Shown one piece after another: positions 13,603-22,578 of a stretch of 36,387 nt of DNA; position 1 is the stretch's first letter, and every line of letters starts with the position of its first letter. The DNA comes from Clostridia bacterium. GTDB taxonomy: Bacteria; Bacillota; Clostridia; Christensenellales; DTU072. The stretch lies in the NCBI GenBank assembly GCA_016297005.1, contig JAEDHK010000013.1, forward strand, positions 1 through 36,387, in the 5' to 3' direction. The notes under the pieces were generated by a model. That model was given only the letters and a program-made list of their open reading frames with translations, searched no databases and was not told where the DNA came from. The translations under genes were made by a program, and so were the position numbers.

Positions 13603-15798
13603 TTATTCCTCCTTTCCACGTTCTGTCGACGCCGCTCGCCATTTTCCGAACGCCGCTTTCAGCGCGTAAAAAGATTTTTTTCTTTCGCCTTCTCCGTTCA
13701 GTACGCCCCAACCCGTCTCCACCGGGCAGTCGGCCTGGCCGCATACGTAACACCTTTCACTGTCGCTGAGACAGTACATAATGGCCCCGCAGACCATCTC
13801 TTGGGGAATGAGGACTTTATCGAAAAAGTCCGTAAAATACTTGGCCTGGCCCTCCGGCGTATGCGGGTATCCTTTAAGAACCACGCCTTCTTCGAGTTCC
13901 GTATACAGATGCGCTGCATAACTGATGCCAACGCTTCCGTCGCCGAAAAGCAGCTTTGCGAGGGCGTCTTCGTCCCGACCGCAAAGAAGATATAAACGTT
14001 CTCTCAAACTCGGCGGGAAATCCTCGTCTTCGATAAAGCTGATTATATGCGCTTTGGCATAGCTTTCGGCTGCCGAAACGGTGTCGCCCTCCGCGCCGTA
14101 TTTATGAAGAAGCGCAAGCTTGCTTTCTTCGCTCAACCTTTCTCCCGCGCTCAGATATCCGAATTCGGTAAAGATAACGGGCCTATGAGCGCTTTCCCAT
14201 ACGAGTTTTACCCATTCTTTCGCAAGGAGGAATCCGGTATTGCTGGTAAAACTCTCGAAACAGCCCAGATACAAGTCGATGCCGATATAATCGCAATAAT
14301 CGTTATACTTGTCCATCTTCGTTGCGAAGTTGAAATCGGTCGCCGACATATTGTAGCCGATCAGGATATTCCCGCGATAACGGTACATTGCTTTCAGTTG
14401 CATCCCGATAAAGTCTTTCGCTTCCTCCAAAGTAAGAGGCGCTCTGAATTGCGGCTCGGTCATTTCGTTCGTCACCTGGATTGCGGAAACGAGACCTTGC
14501 AGGTCCTCGACGTAAAACCGCGCCATTTTCGCGATCTCCAAAAGGTCGTTTTCGTCCTTGATATCATATCCCCAATTTACATAATCATATGGGTAAGGAG
14601 TAACAGCGAATACTTTCAAGCCCTGACCGGCGTAACCGGCTATCTGTTTTTTCTTCCACTCGTAAATGTAATTGGACGATCCGTCTTTATTATACGCCGG
14701 GCAACTGATATCGATACGCACCCAATCGCCTCCCATATCGAGCACGTCCTGTCCTCTGTCCTCGGGGTGGCAAGCACCGCAGATTACTCCATCCGAACGC
14801 TTTAAAAACTCCTCGCAAGAGATCGGTTCGGGTATAAATTCCTCCTGATACCAATATCTATCCTCGAAAGCGGCCGCTCTGTCCAACCAGCCTTCGGCGG
14901 ACGTACCCATGGCGATCCCACAACCGTGATCGACGCCCGGGCATCTTTCATAAACGTACTCGACGCCGTTTTCTTTCAACGCCGTTTCCATCAGATCGCC
15001 GTTATCCTCTACCGGCAATACGGAGTCGCTGTCGCCCTGCATAATATAAGTACGCGGGTAATCGGGCGTTACCCACAAGTTGACGCACATATCTTCAATG
15101 GAGTAGTTTTTTCCCAGAAAGGCGGAGGCTCCGCTGTGATTGATAGCGGTGCGATAAATAGCTTCTACCGGATTCCAGGTATTCTGCGGGGTTGGACTGA
15201 TCCACGGATAGCCCATAATGATGGCGGAAGGCTTTTTCAGTCCTTCGTAATTGGGATAACCGTACTTATCCGTTCCGAACATCCCTACCAGGTTTCCTCC
15301 GGCGGAAAAGCCGCACAAAGCGTACAATCCCGAATAGATCTTATACTTCGACGTGTGCATTTCAATATAATATAAAGCCTCGGCGAGATCCTGCAAAGGA
15401 TCCTGAAAACCCGAACATTCCTTCCCGACTCGATAGCGCAGAACGAACGCGTGATAGCCCAGTCTGTTAAATTCGTTTGCGACTGCGCGACCCTCCATAT
15501 CTTCACTGCAGGCGACGTATCCGCCGCCGGGACAAATAACGACGTATTTTCTTCTATTTTCTCCGCTTGCCGGGTAATACGAAAGCTCCGCTCCGGTATC
15601 GAGTTCAATGAGATCGGACGCTTTGGACGGTATAGAGTCCTCCCGATAACAGGCTGTTTTGTTAATACGCGTCATTTTTATCATGGGGATGAAAGTAAAA
15701 CCGCAACAAACGGCGACAAAAACCAGAATCGCTCCGAAAACGGACGACAAAAGAATGGTCACTATTGCTTTTTTTGACAGGGAATGCACTTTTTTCAT
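13603..15798 (-). CDS. Membrane-anchored esterase / glycoside-hydrolase-like fusion protein
   Basis: A 731-residue two-domain protein. An N-terminal anchor or signal (about 10-33) is followed by an alpha/beta-hydrolase domain (about 60-315): CPGGGYVAC, GFSAGGN (Ser165), GDSDSVLP (Asp256 or Asp258), DHGCG (His291). A second domain (about 328-720) looks like a clan GH-A TIM barrel: ICGACHPEDRGQ, VRIDI, VTPYPYDYVNWG, TNEMTEP (candidate acid/base Glu445), IGIDLYLG, and VIFTEFGY (candidate nucleophile Glu545). Such pairing would remove acyl groups and cut the glycan at the outer membrane face. It leads an operon with the free-standing esterase. The GH family is not assignable by eye. Confidence 0.85.
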   Translation of the reverse strand: MKKVHSLSKKAIVTILLSSVFGAILVFVAVCCGFTFIPMIKMTRINKTACYREDSIPSKASDLIELDTGAELSYYPASGENRRKYVVICPGGGYVACSEDMEGRAVANEFNRLGYHAFVLRYRVGKECSGFQDPLQDLAEALYYIEMHTSKYKIYSGLYALCGFSAGGNLVGMFGTDKYGYPNYEGLKKPSAIIMGYPWISPTPQNTWNPVEAIYRTAINHSGASAFLGKNYSIEDMCVNLWVTPDYPRTYIMQGDSDSVLPVEDNGDLMETALKENGVEYVYERCPGVDHGCGIAMGTSAEGWLDRAAAFEDRYWYQEEFIPEPISCEEFLKRSDGVICGACHPEDRGQDVLDMGGDWVRIDISCPAYNKDGSSNYIYEWKKKQIAGYAGQGLKVFAVTPYPYDYVNWGYDIKDENDLLEIAKMARFYVEDLQGLVSAIQVTNEMTEPQFRAPLTLEEAKDFIGMQLKAMYRYRGNILIGYNMSATDFNFATKMDKYNDYCDYIGIDLYLGCFESFTSNTGFLLAKEWVKLVWESAHRPVIFTEFGYLSAGERLSEESKLALLHKYGAEGDTVSAAESYAKAHIISFIEDEDFPPSLRERLYLLCGRDEDALAKLLFGDGSVGISYAAHLYTELEEGVVLKGYPHTPEGQAKYFTDFFDKVLIPQEMVCGAIMYCLSDSERCYVCGQADCPVETGWGVLNGEGERKKSFYALKAAFGKWRAASTERGKEE

Positions 15799-15856
15799 GC
15801 GATCAGGCTCCTTTTGTTGTAAGAAAACACTTTCTTTATTCGTTTAAAACGCTTCT

Positions 15857-15884
15857 ATTATATCATAATTTTTTTCACTTGCAA
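15857..15884 (-). promoter_or_regulatory. Promoter of the esterase/glycosidase operon
   Basis: On the minus strand: -35 TTGCAA (15884..15879), 16-nt spacer, -10 TATAAT (15862..15857) preceded by TGA (extended -10). An AAGGAG site precedes the fusion gene ATG. Confidence 0.75.
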
Positions 15885-15907
15885 GGGTCAATCTGCAAAG
15901 TCCCCTC

Positions 15908-15936
15908 TTTACTTTTAGCTAAAACATGAGTATAAT
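15908..15936 (+). promoter_or_regulatory. Promoter of the DUF2804 gene
   Basis: -35 TTTACT (15908-15913), 17-nt spacer, perfect -10 TATAAT (15931-15936). An AAAGGAGG site lies about 10 nt before the ATG. Confidence 0.7.
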
Positions 15937-15969
15937 AAAGGTATTCTCTTGTAAAGGAGGTTTTGCCTT

Positions 15970-17007
15970 ATGCTGCAACATGAAATCACTGAAAAAACCA
16001 AACTTCTGGACGAAAACGGAAACGTTCTCGAACCCGGTTACGCCAAAAAAATGCTCTATGAATACAACCGCGAAAACGTCGCCGTTTCGAAAGCCCTATT
16101 AAAAGAGTGGGATTATTACTACATCGGGAACGAAAAAGCGGCTATCTGCCTGACGATCGCTGATATGGGATATATCGGAGCACTCTCCGCGACCTATCTC
16201 GACTTTACGGTGCCTACTCAGATTACCAAAAGTTCCGTTCTTCTCTTCCCGATGGGCAAAATGCGTCTCCCGCGCACGACGGAAATCGGCGACTCGCATT
16301 GGAAGAACGGCAAAGTGGAAATGACCTTTACCAACGACGGAAAGGTGCGCCGCATTTACGGCCAATACCCCAAATTCGGCAAGAACAAAGAGGATCTTCT
16401 TTTTAATATCATGCTGACCGACTTCCCCGAAGAGGGTATGGTCATCGCGACCCCCTTCGAAAAGCAAGGCCGCTTTTACTTTAACGAAAAGATCAACTGC
16501 ATGCGCGCCGAAGGTACGTTCAGCGTAGGCGACAAAGAATACGTTCTCGATAAAAGTGACGCTCTCGGCACCCTCGACTGGGGCAGAGGAGTATGGACGT
16601 ACGACAACACCTGGTACTGGGGGAGCCTCCAAACTCGTCTCGAAGACGGAAAGACGTTCGGTTGGAATATCGGATACGGCTTCGGCAATAACCACGCAGC
16701 CACCGAAAACATGCTTTTTTATGACGGAAAGAGCCATAAATTGGACGAGATCACTTTCAATATCCCGCAAAAAGACGGAAAAGAAGACTACATGAGCCCG
16801 TGGACTTTCACGTCCAACGACGGAAGATTCTTTATGGACTTCACGCCTCTGATCGACCGGTACGAACCCTTCGATCTGAAATTCTTCGCCATGATCCCTC
16901 ATCAGGTCTTCGGCTACTTCACCGGGAAAGCCATTTTAGACGACGGTACCGTGATCGAAATCAAAAATAAACTTGGATTCGCCGAAAAAGTGCGTAATAA
17001 GTGGTAA
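15970..17007 (+). CDS. DUF2804 family protein
   Basis: A 345-residue cytosolic protein that matches the DUF2804 family by its overall pattern: an N-terminal zinc-less start (EITEKTKLLDENGNVLEPGYAK split over 5-26), KEWDYYYIGNE (45-55), LTIADMGYIG (61-70), a central LDWGRGVWTYDNTWYWGS block (199-216) rich in Trp, a GWNIGYGFGNN stretch (226-236) and a C-terminal FGYFTGKAILDDG. The function of the family is not established; the fold may be lipocalin-like, by analogy with related beta-rich families. It has its own promoter and terminator and stands alone. Confidence 0.85.
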   Translation: MLQHEITEKTKLLDENGNVLEPGYAKKMLYEYNRENVAVSKALLKEWDYYYIGNEKAAICLTIADMGYIGALSATYLDFTVPTQITKSSVLLFPMGKMRLPRTTEIGDSHWKNGKVEMTFTNDGKVRRIYGQYPKFGKNKEDLLFNIMLTDFPEEGMVIATPFEKQGRFYFNEKINCMRAEGTFSVGDKEYVLDKSDALGTLDWGRGVWTYDNTWYWGSLQTRLEDGKTFGWNIGYGFGNNHAATENMLFYDGKSHKLDEITFNIPQKDGKEDYMSPWTFTSNDGRFFMDFTPLIDRYEPFDLKFFAMIPHQVFGYFTGKAILDDGTVIEIKNKLGFAEKVRNKW

Positions 17008-17024
17008 AAAACAAAAAATAATTC

Positions 17025-17050
17025 AAAACCGCCGGACGACCGGCGGTTTT
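17025..17050. terminator. Bidirectional terminator between DUF2804 gene and the LRR lipoprotein
   Basis: Perfect 11-bp stem AAAACCGCCGG (17025-17035) with CCGGCGGTTTT (17040-17050) and loop ACGA. It is flanked by T-rich DNA on both strands and sits between two convergent genes. Confidence 0.9.
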
Positions 17051-17078
17051 ATTTTTTCACGAAGTATCTTAACTTCTC

Positions 17079-20000
17079 TTACCCCGGACTACGTCCGTTG
17101 ACGGTGCATTTCGTCATATCGCATCCGACGCCTCGGATATAATCGACGTAAGCGGAATATCTCACTTCGGGCACGTCGAAACGGATGGCTCGATCGGTCG
17201 GAAACACGCCGGATTTGATAAGCGCGGGCGGTTCTTCGGCGGTCATTGTCACCGTCGACAGCTCGCATCCGGAAAAAGCCGTCGTCCCGATAGCGGTCAA
17301 CGCTAACGGCAAAGTAATAGTCGTAAGGACCGAACACCCGTAAAAAGCGTTGTCTCCGATGGTTTCCGTTCCATCGCCGAAGATCACTTCTTTTAAGGCC
17401 GTACAGCCGGAGAAAGCCCCGTCGGGAATGTTGACGCAACGCACGGTCACGGTAGATAAATTCTTACAATTCTTAAAACATTCTGTTCCTATTTTCATGC
17501 CGACGGGTATCTCGAAAGAAACGACGGCGCTGCTTTCCAACGCTTTAATTCCTAACGAAGTAACCGACGACGGCAAGGAGAGCGCGCTGCCCGCATAACC
17601 GCGGAATGCGCCTGTGCCGATAGCGGTAAAGGTAGAATCAGAGGCGAAAACAAGAGTAGAACGGCAACCAGAAAAGGCGTCCGCCGAGATGCTTTGCAGG
17701 CTCTTGGAAAAGACAAGACGTTCTGCCAGACACTCGGAAAATGCGAACGGCGAAATCGTCGTCATTCCTCCCGGCAAAGAAAGAACGCCCTCAAACCCGG
17801 CGAAAGCGTACTGTTCCGCCGTCGTAAAGGCCGCGCGCGAAAGATCAATCGTGGCGCGCACACCTGAAAAAGCCCGCTTCCCGATCGAAGTAACGCCATC
17901 CGGCAAAGAGATCGAAGCGAGAGAACTCAGGCCTTTAAAGGCTTCTTCCCCGACAGTCAAAGACTCGGTGACGGTTATCGAGGAGATTGCATAAGAAGAG
18001 TATCCTTTATTCCCTCCCGCTCCGAAATACCAAGAAGCGGAAACAAAATCTTTTACCGTCAGGCTTTCGAGCGATACACATCCGGAAAAAACGTTCTGAC
18101 CGTACGTCGGAACGTTCGGTATGACAACTTTGGTCAAAGACGAACACCCATAAAAGGCGTAAGAACCGACTTCGGAAACGCTACTCCCGATCGTAATCTT
18201 TTGCAGATACATCTGACCGTCGAAGGCTCGCTCCGGGATCGAAGAACAGTTTCTTACGGAGACATAAATCAAACTTGTGGGTACCGAATTCTTAAAAATC
18301 CGGTTCAGAGAGTAATACGACGGAAGAGAAAGTTCCGTCAAAGAAAGCGTACCGAAAAGCGACCCGTCGGCAAGTACGGTCAAGCTGTCCGGGAGCGTCA
18401 ACTTCTCCACTCGTTCGGCCGCGGCAAAAGCATCCTTTTGTATGCCGGTCGTGCCTTCGGGAACAGAGACCGTCCGGTCGCTGCCCTTATATGCCGTCAT
18501 CGACGTGGTACCGGGCGCATATGAATACTGCGCCGCATTATAGACGTAAAGATCGACGTTCGGGTACGCCGACGTTCCGCTCAGATAGTATCCGGGTCGC
18601 TTTTCCTGTTTCAGTTCGAGCACAATCCGACAACTATGCTTCCCGACGGAAATAAGATCGGTCCCATCCGTTGCCGTAACGGCGGCGATCAAAAGATCCT
18701 GCGCCTCGGCGCCTTTAATCACCGGAACGACGGTTTGTCCGGTATACGCCACGAACTGATTCGGCACCGTCACGCCGCTGAGGTCGATCTCTTTTTGATG
18801 GACGTATCCAGTAATAGTAAACGGGACGTCGTAATGGTTTTTCACGTCCACGTTATAGATTAGTGACAGCGTAAAGTACGCCGTGTGCGCGTCCGCGTTG
18901 TATCCGGTCAACGCAATTTTCTTTTCGGCGGCTTCGCAACGTACGTAACCTTGGTCGTTACCGCTTATTTCGATATCGCCTGCGGTCAGTTCTTCCGAAT
19001 AAACAGGAATCGAAGCCTGCTCGTACCGATTCTTTATTTCATTAGTCAGCGTTATTTTCTTCTTATCAATAAAGAGTACGGCTGTCAGTCCGTAAAACTC
19101 TTTTCCGGCGTCCGTCATTAAAATAGGATACTCTTTCCCGGAAGCGTCCTTTAAAACGAACTTATCCGCAAGCCAGTTTTTATACCGGAAAGCGGCCGTC
19201 ACCCGATACGTTCCCGCGTCGGTGTAGGCAACGGCGGCAACGTCCTTATCAACGCCGCAAGAATAAACGACGGAAAGGTCTTCCGGGAGGTTGCCCGAGA
19301 CTTCAATAGCGTGCGCGGTGCCGTCGTAGACGGCGTCTACCGATTCGAACGATCCGTCAAAGATAACGACTTTTTTGTGGATGACGAAATGGACGGTCAT
19401 AGAATTGGGGACGGCGTAATTATCTTTATCGTTGCCGATCAGCGTAAATACGGCGGTAATATCGTATTCTGCCGGAGCCGCTATCGCCTCGGAAGCAAGC
19501 ATCGTCAAGCCGTTCTTCTTGCGGACGTAATCGACTTTCAATATCTGATCGAAGCCATCCATTGCCGAACTGTCCACGGAAAATTCGTACGTTGTTCCGT
19601 CGTATTCCACCGAGGCGGGATCGGCCGTAAAAACAAGATCCGAAACGTCAATAACGCCTTTTGCAATCATCAAAGAATAGTACTGTTCGGGGATCGGATT
19701 ATAGTTCTTTTCCGATCCTGCGGGCATCTCGAATGTGGCGGTCACGGTATAGGTTCCGCTGTTGACGTTTCCGTAAGAATTCTTAACCAGAGAGCTTGCA
19801 GAATACCTGATACTTGCTCCCTGCGTAAATTCTTCTCCCTCCAATCCGTAAGATTTTCCCATAAGTCGCAACGTATACGCTCCCTCTTCTCCGAGGGAAA
19901 TTTCTTTTCCATAAGGCACGCTGAGAACGGATTTTCCGCTCGGATCGGTCAGACTCCAACGATAATCGTAATAGAAACTTCTTTTTCGGACGGTCAGAAC

Positions 20001-21077
20001 GGCCAATGCGTCCGTATCCGCGTCAGATACGAACAGTCCGCCCTCAGAAGAAAAAGTCATCAGTCCGTCGGCATAGAAAGAATAATTTCTATACAAAAAC
20101 GGCGTCAAAGTGATCGACGCGTAGATCGGGTACTCGCCGCTGTCCTTAAACGTATAGTTGCCGGCAAGAGGAACTTTCGTCTTATTATCATAAGTGTAAT
20201 ATTCCACTTCCATTCCATCGAGTTTTTCGTTAAAGCGTACGGCATGCTCCTTCCCGTCGTACAAATAATCGGATGAAGAAAACCCAAGCTTCTCGATATT
20301 GACGAACTTTTGGCGAATGACAAGGTCGGCGCGCATCGGGGAGATCGGATAATAATTCTTTTCGTCCGGAACGATAAAGATGGCTTCGGCGCGGTAGATT
20401 CCCGCTTCCGTACCGACGTTGTTTTCGTAACGGACGTTCAGCCCCTCGGGAAGATCGCCCGATAAAAGAATCGATTTTTCTTCGCCGTCGTAGGTATAGA
20501 CGCTCGACGTAAAATAAACGCCCGAAAGATCAAACTGCTTCGGTTCAACGATATAAACGCACTCTTTTTTTTGATACTCGACGTAATAGGGGGCAGGTAC
20601 GGAAACTTCCGCGGTCAATTCGTATCGTCCGGCGTCCCTCGCCCCGGAAAAAGGTTCTTCCCCAAGAAAAAACCGTACGGAAGAGCCTTCCGGCAACTTC
20701 CCGACGACGGTCGGAAGATGCTCGTTGCCGTCGTATTCGATCTTCCCGTCGAGGACGTTTACGGATACCTTTCTGGTATCGATAACTTCTACTTCGATAC
20801 GCACGATAAATCCGTCGCTTTCCACGATCACCGCGCCCTTTCCCACGGCTTTTCCACGTAGGATAGAACCGTCTATTTCAAGGACTTCCGGATTCTCAAC
20901 CGAGTAGTTCAGCTGCCCGTTGCCATCTCTTTCGACATAATCTTCCATATTGACTGACCCGTTCAAAGCCAGAAAGAAGTGAGACTTTTTGGCATGAAGC
21001 GACGTTGTCTCTTTCGTACAGGAAACAAGTAAGAAACAAAGCAGAATGATGGCGAGCGCAAATATTTTCTTTTTCAT
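17079..21077 (-). CDS. Giant surface lipoprotein with MBG-like repeats and BspA-type leucine-rich repeats
   Basis: A 1332-residue lipoprotein. The signal ends LLVSC (Cys20). Residues about 30-98 look like a bacterial Ig-like domain. Residues about 100-860 hold several MBG-type repeats, each built on an YDG-x-x-H/K entry, a P-E/D-G-L/S-x-V turn and an A-G-x-Y-x-x-x-A exit (for example near 112, 194, 270, 493, 582). Residues about 875-1290 are BspA/LRR_5 repeats of the pattern I-G-x-x-A-F-x-G-C-x-x-L-x-x-V-x-x-P. Such proteins bind host or plant surfaces or glycans; the ligand is unknown. It begins 36 nt after the GalT-like gene. Its ribosome site is poor, and only a weak candidate promoter (TTAAGG, 18 nt, TATAAG at 21087-21116) precedes it. 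Confidence 0.9.
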   Translation of the reverse strand: MKKKIFALAIILLCFLLVSCTKETTSLHAKKSHFFLALNGSVNMEDYVERDGNGQLNYSVENPEVLEIDGSILRGKAVGKGAVIVESDGFIVRIEVEVIDTRKVSVNVLDGKIEYDGNEHLPTVVGKLPEGSSVRFFLGEEPFSGARDAGRYELTAEVSVPAPYYVEYQKKECVYIVEPKQFDLSGVYFTSSVYTYDGEEKSILLSGDLPEGLNVRYENNVGTEAGIYRAEAIFIVPDEKNYYPISPMRADLVIRQKFVNIEKLGFSSSDYLYDGKEHAVRFNEKLDGMEVEYYTYDNKTKVPLAGNYTFKDSGEYPIYASITLTPFLYRNYSFYADGLMTFSSEGGLFVSDADTDALAVLTVRKRSFYYDYRWSLTDPSGKSVLSVPYGKEISLGEEGAYTLRLMGKSYGLEGEEFTQGASIRYSASSLVKNSYGNVNSGTYTVTATFEMPAGSEKNYNPIPEQYYSLMIAKGVIDVSDLVFTADPASVEYDGTTYEFSVDSSAMDGFDQILKVDYVRKKNGLTMLASEAIAAPAEYDITAVFTLIGNDKDNYAVPNSMTVHFVIHKKVVIFDGSFESVDAVYDGTAHAIEVSGNLPEDLSVVYSCGVDKDVAAVAYTDAGTYRVTAAFRYKNWLADKFVLKDASGKEYPILMTDAGKEFYGLTAVLFIDKKKITLTNEIKNRYEQASIPVYSEELTAGDIEISGNDQGYVRCEAAEKKIALTGYNADAHTAYFTLSLIYNVDVKNHYDVPFTITGYVHQKEIDLSGVTVPNQFVAYTGQTVVPVIKGAEAQDLLIAAVTATDGTDLISVGKHSCRIVLELKQEKRPGYYLSGTSAYPNVDLYVYNAAQYSYAPGTTSMTAYKGSDRTVSVPEGTTGIQKDAFAAAERVEKLTLPDSLTVLADGSLFGTLSLTELSLPSYYSLNRIFKNSVPTSLIYVSVRNCSSIPERAFDGQMYLQKITIGSSVSEVGSYAFYGCSSLTKVVIPNVPTYGQNVFSGCVSLESLTVKDFVSASWYFGAGGNKGYSSYAISSITVTESLTVGEEAFKGLSSLASISLPDGVTSIGKRAFSGVRATIDLSRAAFTTAEQYAFAGFEGVLSLPGGMTTISPFAFSECLAERLVFSKSLQSISADAFSGCRSTLVFASDSTFTAIGTGAFRGYAGSALSLPSSVTSLGIKALESSAVVSFEIPVGMKIGTECFKNCKNLSTVTVRCVNIPDGAFSGCTALKEVIFGDGTETIGDNAFYGCSVLTTITLPLALTAIGTTAFSGCELSTVTMTAEEPPALIKSGVFPTDRAIRFDVPEVRYSAYVDYIRGVGCDMTKCTVNGRSPG

Positions 21078-21112
21078 AAGAATGATCTTATACTAACGTT
21101 GTTAATCGTCCC

Positions 21113-22477
21113 TTAATTCTGCTCCGACGATTCCTTAAAGATCCGTTCCAACTCTTTGTCGTCGACGGAAAAATCGTTCGCCGCAAGAATGCACGTCTTC
21201 CCTATTAACGAAACGATAGCGTCGAGGGCCTTTTCTTTCGGCAATCCGGCGCCGTGCGAAGCGGCAATCTGAATAATCCATTCAAGATACTTACCTGTTT
21301 TCGGAGAATCGTGAATGCTCTGAAAATCAATCTTCTCTTCTCCGAGAGCCGCCACCATGGCGAGAATGTTCTCTTTCATTTTGTGGGGTAGAACGAAAAC
21401 GCCGAACGCGCCGTAATAATCCGGCTGATCGAAAAGAACGTTCGCTTTACCCTTTTTCAGCAACGCGATATCGGCGATATAACTGGTCTCCGTGCAGTGG
21501 AAAAGGGGATAGACGATATTGTCTTCGCTGTAATTCCGCCAGTACTTCATAACTTTGGAAGCTACGCGCACAAGATCCTTCTTGATGTATCCCTCGATCC
21601 TGAGAACGGAAAAATTCCAATCCAGAATGGAGACCTTATAGTCCCCGTCGAAAACAACGCGCTTTATCGGACGGGTAAAAATGGGAAGCACCCTCTTGGC
21701 TCCGAACAAATAATCGTGCTCTTTCGGCTCGAACGTCGTGCCGGCAAAACCGGCGGGCACCTTTTCCGCAAGATCGGCGAGAGCAGCCGCGATACGACCT
21801 TCTCCCGAGGGACGGTGTTTGCCGGCGGCGGCAATAAATTCGTCCGCAACCAACTGTTTTTGACGATAATAAAAATACCAGGTTTCGCCATCCAGATCAA
21901 ACGGAAGAACGCGCTTCGCATATTGCGCCGGTTGACCGGGCAAGCCGCAGAAACCGATATTTTCCAAACAATACTGACATTTCGGATAGTAACCGCTTTC
22001 CGATCCTTCTCTGTCTTCGGACGGGACGACGACGGTAAAGTCTCCGTTTCTGCCGACAACAGTCCAGCCCACCGTTCCCGGCTTCGGTTTCTTCACGTAA
22101 CGAGAGGCTTTCGCCAGATAAGAAAAATATTTTTCGGCCGCAGCTCTTCCTCCGTCGCGGTGCAACCGGGAATACGTATGCGCCGCGTCGTCCTGCGAGG
22201 GCATCACAATGTTCATCAGAAGATCGGGGAACTTATCGGCGACCTCTTCTTCCACAATACCGTTTTGTACGGCGTAAGAGGTCAAACGGCTCAAAACGGC
22301 GTCGATATCCGTTTTTTCTATCGAGGGTTCTTCTATCGAGGGTTCTTCTTCCGACGGTTCCGTCTGCAATAACTCGAGCAGACGATTTCTGGCGAACGCC
22401 CTGCCTTCCGGGGACAGATTCAATTCGGTTTTTCCGTAAAAAAGTAAAGCTTCTATATCTTTATTCACGCTTTCCAT
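21113..22477 (-). CDS. Class II GalT-like protein lacking the catalytic His (probable pseudoenzyme or altered activity)
   Basis: The 454-residue protein follows the class II (Firmicute) galactose-1-phosphate uridylyltransferase pattern through its whole length: RNRLLELL (31-38), YPKCQYCLENIGFCG (164-178), a LDWNFSVLRIEG segment (285-296), YWRNYS (312-317) and HKMKEN (365-370), each with a counterpart in GalT. At the active site, where true enzymes have a His-Asp-His-x-Gln core, this protein reads EHDYLFG (253-259). The second, nucleophilic His is Tyr256, the Gln is lost, and about seven residues before it are missing. The frame is intact, so it is not simple decay. A GGAGG site supports the start. 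It is divergent from galK. It may have lost uridylyl transfer or gained another role. Confidence 0.72.
   Translation of the reverse strand: MESVNKDIEALLFYGKTELNLSPEGRAFARNRLLELLQTEPSEEEPSIEEPSIEKTDIDAVLSRLTSYAVQNGIVEEEVADKFPDLLMNIVMPSQDDAAHTYSRLHRDGGRAAAEKYFSYLAKASRYVKKPKPGTVGWTVVGRNGDFTVVVPSEDREGSESGYYPKCQYCLENIGFCGLPGQPAQYAKRVLPFDLDGETWYFYYRQKQLVADEFIAAAGKHRPSGEGRIAAALADLAEKVPAGFAGTTFEPKEHDYLFGAKRVLPIFTRPIKRVVFDGDYKVSILDWNFSVLRIEGYIKKDLVRVASKVMKYWRNYSEDNIVYPLFHCTETSYIADIALLKKGKANVLFDQPDYYGAFGVFVLPHKMKENILAMVAALGEEKIDFQSIHDSPKTGKYLEWIIQIAASHGAGLPKEKALDAIVSLIGKTCILAANDFSVDDKELERIFKESSEQN
22319..22348. repeat. Perfect 15-bp tandem duplication
   Basis: The unit TATCGAGGGTTCTTC occurs twice without change (22319-22333, 22334-22348), followed by a diverged third copy. 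It encodes the EEPSI repeats in the acidic linker of the GalT-like protein. Confidence 0.85.
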
Positions 22478-22509
22478 TTTGCCTCCGTATCAAAAAATCC
22501 GCTTTTCTC

Positions 22510-22538
22510 TTGCGAACGCGCTTTATATGTGGTATACT
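22510..22538 (+). promoter_or_regulatory. Promoter of the galK-pncB operon
   Basis: -35 TTGCGA (22510-22515), 17-nt spacer, -10 TATACT (22533-22538) preceded by TGG (extended -10). It lies in the 101-bp divergent gap shared with the GalT-like gene. Confidence 0.75.
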
Positions 22539-22578
22539 TCTCAAAAAGCTAATTTATTATAACATAAGGAAGGGCGCT

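Noticed and set aside
14047..14805. 252-residue rightward frame inside the esterase/glycosidase fusion gene
   Set aside because: It lies opposite a gene with intact catalytic motifs; no ribosome site or motif of its own.
19311..20276. 321-residue rightward frame inside the LRR lipoprotein gene
   Set aside because: Mirror of the repeat-rich lipoprotein coding strand; low-complexity, no support.
22319..22348. Tandem repeat as a CRISPR or phase-variation tract
   Set aside because: Only two perfect 15-bp copies, in frame, with no spacers; it just lengthens a linker.
21113..22477. GalT-like gene as a decayed pseudogene
   Set aside because: The frame is uninterrupted over 454 codons with a good ribosome site and conserved flanking motifs. 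The active-site change looks like divergence rather than decay.
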